NCBI RefSeq assembly: GCF_018449635.1
Contig: NZ_JAAVUV010000012.1
Coordinates: 124,001-188,000 of the forward strand
Direction: 5' to 3'
DNA length: 64,000 nt
Source of the DNA: Caballeronia sp. dw_276
GTDB lineage: Bacteria; Pseudomonadota; Gammaproteobacteria; Burkholderiales; Burkholderiaceae
Part shown: positions 58,629 to 64,000 of the stretch, piece by piece
How positions within the stretch are numbered: position 1 is the stretch's first letter
How the letters are laid out: each line of letters begins with the position of its first letter
Made by a program: the position numbers and the translations under genes
Notes under the pieces: model-generated
Told to the model about the DNA's origin: nothing
What the model saw: the letters and a program-made list of their open reading frames with translations, nothing else
The model's database searches: none

Positions 58629-59651
58629 ATGCTCTCAGAGTTTTCCCTGATCGAACGATATTTCTCCCAGCCCGCGACTACGCGCCGCACACCGGCAGCT
58701 CAAAACTCGGGTAGGGAAGCGGGCGCGACGCTCGGTATCGGCGACGATTGCGCGCTGCTCGCGCCCAAGCGCGGTCAGCAACTGGCGATTTCCACCGACA
58801 TGCTCGTGTCCGGCCGCCATTTTTTCCCCGATGTTTCCCCGTTCGCGCTCGGCCACAAGGCGCTCGCCGTGAACCTCTCGGACCTGGCCGCGATGGGCGC
58901 GGCGCCGCGCGCGTTCACGCTTGCGCTGTCCATGCCGAAAGCCGAGGAAAGCTGGCTCCAGGCGTTCAGCGACGGCCTCTTCCAGATGGCCAACGCGCAC
59001 GGATGCGAGCTGATCGGCGGCGATACCACCGGCGGTCCACACGTGACCATCAGCATCACGGTTTTCGGCGACGTCCCTGCAGCGCGCGCATTGCGCCGCG
59101 ACGCCGCGCGCCCCGGCGACGACATCTGGGTTTCGGGACAACTCGGCAATGCGCGCGCCGGTCTCGGTGTCAGGCGGCAAGAATGGTCGATACGAGACGC
59201 CTCCAGCGAAGCCGTCGCGATCAAGGCGTTGGAACAGCCCGAACCGCGCGTGGCGCTGGGCATTGCGTTGCGCGGCGTGGCGCACGCGGCGCTCGATCTG
59301 TCCGATGGCCTTGCAGGCGATCTGCTGCATATATTGAAGCGTTCGGGCATGCGCGCGACCGTCAATGTGGATCTCGTGCCGCGCTCGAGCGTGATCGATG
59401 CGTTGCCCGCCTCCGCCCAGTTGCCCTGCGTCCTCGCCGGCGGCGATGACTACGAACTCTGCTTCACCGCGCCCGTCGAGTCCCGCGCGAAAATCGAACG
59501 CATGGGCACACGCCTGGGCGTTCTCGTGACGCGCATCGGTACAATCGAGGGTCTTGCGCTTCCCACTGACACGCCCGCGATCGACTGGTGCAATCACGCC
59601 GGTCCCGTTTCTTTTACGGCCTCGGGCTACGACCACTTTCATGCAGACTGA
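58629..59651 (+). CDS. thiL: Thiamine-monophosphate kinase
   Basis: A 340-aa ATP-dependent kinase that makes thiamine diphosphate, the cofactor transketolase needs. Landmarks: MLSEFSLIERYF, GIGDDCALL, STDMLVSGRHFFPD, ALAVNLSDLAAMGAAPRAFTLAL, LIGGDTTGG, DLSDGLAGDLLHI and LAGGDDYELCFT. ATG 58629 gives the family start; the frame's earlier ATG at 58566 adds non-conserved residues. The end overlaps pgpA by 11 bases. Confidence 0.95.
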   Translation: MLSEFSLIERYFSQPATTRRTPAAQNSGREAGATLGIGDDCALLAPKRGQQLAISTDMLVSGRHFFPDVSPFALGHKALAVNLSDLAAMGAAPRAFTLALSMPKAEESWLQAFSDGLFQMANAHGCELIGGDTTGGPHVTISITVFGDVPAARALRRDAARPGDDIWVSGQLGNARAGLGVRRQEWSIRDASSEAVAIKALEQPEPRVALGIALRGVAHAALDLSDGLAGDLLHILKRSGMRATVNVDLVPRSSVIDALPASAQLPCVLAGGDDYELCFTAPVESRAKIERMGTRLGVLVTRIGTIEGLALPTDTPAIDWCNHAGPVSFTASGYDHFHAD

Positions 59652-60177
59652 CCCGATTACCGAGACTATCGACGACAAACCGCGCCCCAAGCCGTCGCGC
59701 CGGACGAGCGCGCGCTTCATGCTGTCGCATCCGCTGCATATCCTGTCACTGGGCTTTGGCAGCGGCCTGTCGCCGGTTGCGCCGGGCACCGTCGGCACCT
59801 TGTTCGCGTGGGTGTCGTTCGTTGCGTTCAATCCGTATCTGACGGTCGCCGAATGGGCCGTGCTGATTGCGGTTGGGTTCGTGGCCGGCTGCTGGTTCTG
59901 CGGCTTCACGGCGAAGAAGATGGGCATTGAAGATCCGTCACCGGTGGTGTGGGACGAGATCATCGCGTTCTGGCTCGTGTTGCTGCTTGTCACGCCGGCC
60001 ACGTTCACAGGACAGTTGTGGGCGTTCCTCGTGTTCCGTTTCTTCGATATGGTGAAACCGCCGCCCATCCGCTATTTCGACCGTCATTTGAAGGGCGGCT
60101 TCGGCATCATGTTCGACGACATCGCGGCGGCGTTCTTCTCGCTGCTCGTGATCGCGCTGTGGCGCATGACCATTTGA
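59641..60177 (+). CDS. pgpA: Phosphatidylglycerophosphatase A
   Basis: A 178-aa inner-membrane phosphatase that makes phosphatidylglycerol. Landmarks: GFGSGLSPVAPGTVGTLFAW, CGFTAKKMGIEDPSPVVWDEIIAFWLVLL, FRFFDMVKPPPIRYFD and GGFGIMFDDIAAAFFS (acidic metal-binding residues). Starts inside the thiL end (ATG 59641). The order thiL-pgpA is widespread in proteobacteria. Confidence 0.95.
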   Translation: MQTDPITETIDDKPRPKPSRRTSARFMLSHPLHILSLGFGSGLSPVAPGTVGTLFAWVSFVAFNPYLTVAEWAVLIAVGFVAGCWFCGFTAKKMGIEDPSPVVWDEIIAFWLVLLLVTPATFTGQLWAFLVFRFFDMVKPPPIRYFDRHLKGGFGIMFDDIAAAFFSLLVIALWRMTI

Positions 60178-60234
60178 TCCTGCGCGTTACCGACTCTTCC
60201 TTATCCACACGATCAGCCCCTAGCGAGTCCCGTC

Positions 60235-60735
60235 ATGGCCACCGATAAAGTCGTCCACCAGCTCGCCATTCGTGCCGGCAACAAACTGCGTGACGAGCGG
60301 CTGATGCTCGCGACGGCGGAATCGTGCACAGGCGGCATGGTCGCCGCCGCCATGACCGATATTTCGGGCAGCAGCGCGTGGTTCGAGCGCGGTTTCGTCA
60401 CGTATTCCAATGCAGCGAAGACCGAGATGATCGGCGTGCCGGCCGACCTGATCGAGCGTCACGGCGCGGTGAGCGAACCCGTCGCCAAGGCCATGGCCGA
60501 AGGTGCTTTGAGGAACAGCCGCGCGCAAGTTTCATTGTCCATTACGGGCGTGGCAGGCCCGGGCGGCGGTACGGAAACCAAGCCGGTGGGCATGGTCTCG
60601 TTTGCGTGGAGCAACCGGCTGCATACATCGGTGGAAACGCAGATGTTCAAGGGCGATCGCGAACAGATTCGCACCCAGGCGGCCGCGCATGCGTTGCGCG
60701 GCCTGCTCGAACTATTAGAACGAAGGGAACGGTGA
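60235..60735 (+). CDS. pncC: Nicotinamide-nucleotide amidohydrolase (CinA C-terminal family)
   Basis: A 166-aa enzyme that deamidates NMN to nicotinate mononucleotide in pyridine-nucleotide recycling. The core is LATAESCTGGMVAAAMTDISGSSAWFERGFVTYSN, then GAVSEPVA, SITGVAGPGGGTETKPVGMV. It is a stand-alone CinA C-domain, as usual in this group. It lies 57 bases after pgpA, probably one transcript. Confidence 0.93.
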   Translation: MATDKVVHQLAIRAGNKLRDERLMLATAESCTGGMVAAAMTDISGSSAWFERGFVTYSNAAKTEMIGVPADLIERHGAVSEPVAKAMAEGALRNSRAQVSLSITGVAGPGGGTETKPVGMVSFAWSNRLHTSVETQMFKGDREQIRTQAAAHALRGLLELLERRER

Positions 60736-60796
60736 GCAAGCGGATGGCTGCAAGACAGACTGCGAGCGGCATAGCTATAAACGGGCGGACGCGCTG

Positions 60797-63700
60797 ATGC
60801 CGGCGTTTTCCTATGACACGGGTCAGATCATCAAATGGCTCGGCGCACAGACCGTGGCCAAGGCGCGCGCGTACGTCGACGAAGTCAGGCATCTGCACTG
60901 GGACGACGAAGTGCTGCGCGCCGACGTAAAAGGCACTCAGCGCCAGCCGTATCGCGTCGAGATCAAGTTTCGCGATGACCGGGGCTCGATCTCCGCGCAA
61001 GGCCGATGCTCGTGCCCGGTCGGATACGGCTGCAAGCATGCCGCAGCCGTCTTGCTCGCGACCGCCAGCGATAAACCCGAAGAGCCCGAAGCCGTACGCG
61101 CCGAAGTCGCGGGCTGGCTTGAAGGGTTTCGCTCGCGGTTTGCATCGACACGCAGCACGGCGGCCAAGAAAACCAGCGAACCGAATGGCGCACTTGCGCT
61201 TGCTTATGTGCTCAGCGCGTCGCGCGTCATGCGTATGCCCGAAGTCGCGCTGCACAAGGTGCGCCTGAGTCCGGACGGTTCGCTCCAGACGCTCGACCGG
61301 CCCTGGACCAATCTCGACGCAGCGCTTGTCAAACAGCCGAAGTTCGTCAGCGACGACGACCTCACCATTCTGCGGGCGCTGATCATCGGACGCACGCGCA
61401 ACGACTTCGGCGGTTTCGTGCTGCACGGCGAAGAAGGCGCGGATTTGCTGCAGCGAATGCTCGCAACCGGGCGTCTCTTCACAGCGACGCCTTCGTCGCA
61501 GGATGTGGGCGAACCGCGCCGGCCGTTGAGTCAGGGCGAGGCACGGCCGGGACGCATCGAATGGACGCCGGACCCGGATGATCGCGTGCGGCCCGTGCTG
61601 CAAACCGAGCCTGCATCGACCTTGGTCATCGCAACAGAACCCCTCTGGTTCGCCGATGCCGAAACGCGCGAAGCGGGCGTTGTCGACATGCCGCAGCCCG
61701 CGCGGCAACTCGTCGATTACCTCGCCATGCCGCCCATCTCGCTCGCCGAGGCGCCGCTTGTCGGCGCCATGCTGCGAGAGGTCGCGTCCGACCTGCCGCC
61801 GCCACCGGGACACGAAGCGCTGAACGTACAGATCATCGATACAGATCCGGTGCCCGTTCTCGTGCTCGACACGCAGCCCATCAGCGGCACGTGGCGGCCG
61901 CGCGAGGAACGCACGGGCGCGAGCGTGCTGGATTTCGCGCTTCTGAGTTTCGATTACGAAGGTTTCAGCATCGACCCCACGCGCGCGACCACGATCATGC
62001 GCTCGGAGTCCGGCGACATGGTTCAGGTGAAGCGTCGTCACGACGTGGAAACGCGTTATTCGAACCAGTTGTACGAGCTTGGCTTTCGCAAGATTCCCGC
62101 GCACCAGCGTTTTGGGCCTAAGGCCATACCGACTGGCGTGCTGGGCTTGCCGGCGTCGGCCGCCTGGGCGTTGTTCGCAAGCGATACCGTGCCCACGCTG
62201 CGCGAAGACGGCTGGCGCATTTCCATGTCGCCGGAATTCCGCTTCGATTTCATCGAGATCGACGATATCCAGGGCACCGCGCGCCATGGCACCGATGGCT
62301 GGTTCGATCTCGAACTCGGCATTGCGGTGGGTGAGCGGAGCGTGCGGCTGGAGCCGCTGCTCGCCGATCTGTTTCAGCGGGACCGGCGGTGGCTCGCGGG
62401 CGCTATCGATTCGATCCCGGATGACGAAGGTATCGAACTCAATACCGATAAAGGCGAGCGGCTGCGGCTGCGTGCGTCGCGGATCAAGCCGGTGGTGCGC
62501 GTGCTGATCGATCTCTTCGATACCCTCGGCACGCAACCCCTGCGTGTATCCGAAAAAGACGCCGGGCGGCTGGAAGCGCTGAGTGACACGGGCCGTTGGC
62601 AGTTTCACGGCGATACCTCCATTCGCGAACTCGCGCAGCGTTTGCAGGAAGGTCCCGGGCTGCGTGAAGTCGCTATCCCTCGCGGCCTGAACGCGGAGCT
62701 TCGGGTGTATCAGCGCGAAGGCCTCAACTGGATGCAGTTTTTGCGCGAGCGCAATTTGTCGGGCGTTCTCGCCGATGACATGGGCCTCGGCAAGACTGTG
62801 CAGACGCTGGCGCATATTCTCGTTGAAAAGGAATCGGGGCGGCTGGACCGTCCGGCACTCGTCGTGCTGCCGACAACGCTCGTTCACAACTGGCGAGAAG
62901 AAGCGAAGAAGTTTGCGCCCGATCTTCGCGTGCTCGACCTGCATGGTCCGCAACGCAAGGATCGCTTCGATCAGATCAGCGAACATGATCTCGTGCTGAC
63001 CACGTATCCGCTCTTGTGGCGCGACCAGGCGATGTTATCGATGCACGAGTATCACTTGCTGATTCTCGACGAAGCGCAAACCGTGAAAAACGTCGCGACC
63101 AAGGCCGCGAAAGGGATTCGTGATTTGAGTTCGCGGCATCGGCTTTGCCTGACGGGAACGCCGCTGGAAAATCACTTGGGCGAGTTGTGGGCGCAGTTCG
63201 ATTTTCTGCTGCCGGGTTTTCTTGGCACGCAGAAAGATTTTACGAAACGCTGGCGCACGCCGATCGAAAAGTACGAGGACCCCGTGCGTCGCGATCTGCT
63301 TGTGCGGCGGATTCGACCGTTCATGTTGCGCCGGCGGAAAGACGAAGTCGCGAAGGAATTGCCGCAGAAGACGACGATAGTGCGGACTGTATCGCTTGAG
63401 GGCTCGCAGCGTGATTTATACGAGACCGTGCGGATTGCGATGCAGGAAAAAGTGCGCATGGCAGTCGCCGATCAGGGCTTGGCGCGCAGTCATATTGTCG
63501 TGCTCGAGGCGTTGCTGAAACTGCGCCAGGTTTGCTGCGATCCGTCGCTGGTGAAGCTCACGCGGGCGAAGCGCGTGGAGGAATCGGCGAAGCTCGATTT
63601 GCTGCTCGATATGCTGCCCGAGTTGCTTGAAGAAGGACGTCGCGTGCTGCTGTTTTCGCAGTTCACGGGGATGCTCGCGATCATCGCCGCCGCGCTCGAT

Positions 63701-64000
63701 AAAGCCGGTTTGCCGTATGTGACGCTGACGGGTGATACGCGTGATCGCGTGACGCCGGTGACGCGTTTTCAGGCGGGTGAAGTGCCGCTGTTCCTGATCA
63801 GTTTGAAGGCGGGTGGTGTTGGACTGAACCTGACCGCCGCCGATACCGTGATCCACTACGATCCGTGGTGGAACCCTGCGGCAGAGAATCAGGCGACGGA
63901 CCGTGCGCATCGGCTGGGGCAATTGAAGCCGGTGTTCGTGTACAAGCTGATCGTGGCGGGGAGTATTGAAGAGCGCATCGTGGCGATGCAGGATCGTAAA
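60797..64000 (+). CDS. SWIM zinc-finger SNF2-family helicase, 3' end cut by the window edge
   Basis: At least 1068 residues with no stop in the window. The N-terminal SWIM zinc finger reads CSCPVGYGCKH (Cys71, Cys73, Cys79, His81). A long middle region (about 100-600) follows. The Swi2/Snf2 ATPase starts about 630: DDMGLGKT (near 660-667), LDEAQTVKN (DEAQ box near 758-761), LTGTPLEN, then the second RecA lobe with LLFSQFTGM, LISLKAGGVGLNLTAADTVIHYDPWWNPAAENQATDRAHRLGQ. The last codons (SIEERIVAMQDRK) are near the natural end of such proteins. Function in DNA-bound protein remodelling or transcription recycling is inferred. Confidence 0.92.
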   Translation, partial: MPAFSYDTGQIIKWLGAQTVAKARAYVDEVRHLHWDDEVLRADVKGTQRQPYRVEIKFRDDRGSISAQGRCSCPVGYGCKHAAAVLLATASDKPEEPEAVRAEVAGWLEGFRSRFASTRSTAAKKTSEPNGALALAYVLSASRVMRMPEVALHKVRLSPDGSLQTLDRPWTNLDAALVKQPKFVSDDDLTILRALIIGRTRNDFGGFVLHGEEGADLLQRMLATGRLFTATPSSQDVGEPRRPLSQGEARPGRIEWTPDPDDRVRPVLQTEPASTLVIATEPLWFADAETREAGVVDMPQPARQLVDYLAMPPISLAEAPLVGAMLREVASDLPPPPGHEALNVQIIDTDPVPVLVLDTQPISGTWRPREERTGASVLDFALLSFDYEGFSIDPTRATTIMRSESGDMVQVKRRHDVETRYSNQLYELGFRKIPAHQRFGPKAIPTGVLGLPASAAWALFASDTVPTLREDGWRISMSPEFRFDFIEIDDIQGTARHGTDGWFDLELGIAVGERSVRLEPLLADLFQRDRRWLAGAIDSIPDDEGIELNTDKGERLRLRASRIKPVVRVLIDLFDTLGTQPLRVSEKDAGRLEALSDTGRWQFHGDTSIRELAQRLQEGPGLREVAIPRGLNAELRVYQREGLNWMQFLRERNLSGVLADDMGLGKTVQTLAHILVEKESGRLDRPALVVLPTTLVHNWREEAKKFAPDLRVLDLHGPQRKDRFDQISEHDLVLTTYPLLWRDQAMLSMHEYHLLILDEAQTVKNVATKAAKGIRDLSSRHRLCLTGTPLENHLGELWAQFDFLLPGFLGTQKDFTKRWRTPIEKYEDPVRRDLLVRRIRPFMLRRRKDEVAKELPQKTTIVRTVSLEGSQRDLYETVRIAMQEKVRMAVADQGLARSHIVVLEALLKLRQVCCDPSLVKLTRAKRVEESAKLDLLLDMLPELLEEGRRVLLFSQFTGMLAIIAAALDKAGLPYVTLTGDTRDRVTPVTRFQAGEVPLFLISLKAGGVGLNLTAADTVIHYDPWWNPAAENQATDRAHRLGQLKPVFVYKLIVAGSIEERIVAMQDRK

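Overview
The window looks like chromosome from a beta-proteobacterium of the family Burkholderiaceae (Burkholderia, Paraburkholderia or Caballeronia type). This rests on high GC, the gene order leuS-lptE-holA-proA, exbB-exbD between dapB and leuS, bamE divergent from fur, lptD divergent from amgK-murU, and a complete Entner-Doudoroff cassette. The genus is an inference from protein style and gene order; no search was run. I saw no rRNA, tRNA, insertion sequence, prophage or CRISPR array.

Layout. 0-4.7 kb: lptD start, the amgK-murU peptidoglycan salvage pair, a small toxin-antitoxin-like pair, and purB. 4.7-17.7 kb: three same-strand genes for one family of Ig-repeat surface proteins (306, 1520 and 2151 aa) that share a C-terminal cap. 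18.3-24.1 kb: gluconate uptake and Entner-Doudoroff genes (edd-eda-gntP-gntK) divergent from a HexR/RpiR-type repressor, with two HexR-like operators between. 24.3-31.9 kb: a 2532-aa trimeric autotransporter adhesin. 32.5-38.2 kb: a type I secretion operon (ABC exporter, HlyD-like adaptor, TolC-like channel). 38.8-49.7 kb: cutC, hemJ and a long housekeeping run on the minus strand (bamE, dapB, exbB, exbD, leuS, lptE, holA, proA), then fur. 49.8-64 kb: gap, tkt, a VOC protein, rsmE, a secreted-type guanyl ribonuclease with its barstar-like inhibitor, a candidate small RNA, maeB, thiL-pgpA-pncC and a truncated SWIM-SNF2 helicase.

How it fits together. The type I exporter lacks a catalytic cysteine in its N-terminal domain, as in LapB-type exporters, and is the obvious route for the three Ig-repeat proteins, which have no Sec signal. 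The most interesting observation is a short motif close to ATTTAGGAC(T/G)TTTCC. It occurs in the leaders of both large adhesins, the trimeric autotransporter and the type I secretion operon (twice), and in weaker form before the small adhesin. This suggests one transcription factor coordinates the whole surface and biofilm programme across more than 30 kb, although the gluconate cassette sits in the middle. The adhesins also look modular: constant N-terminus, constant C-terminal cap, variable numbers of Ig repeats, and an unrelated, visibly AT-richer domain just before the cap.

Limits. All calls come from reading translations and bases by eye. Domain boundaries and repeat counts are approximate.
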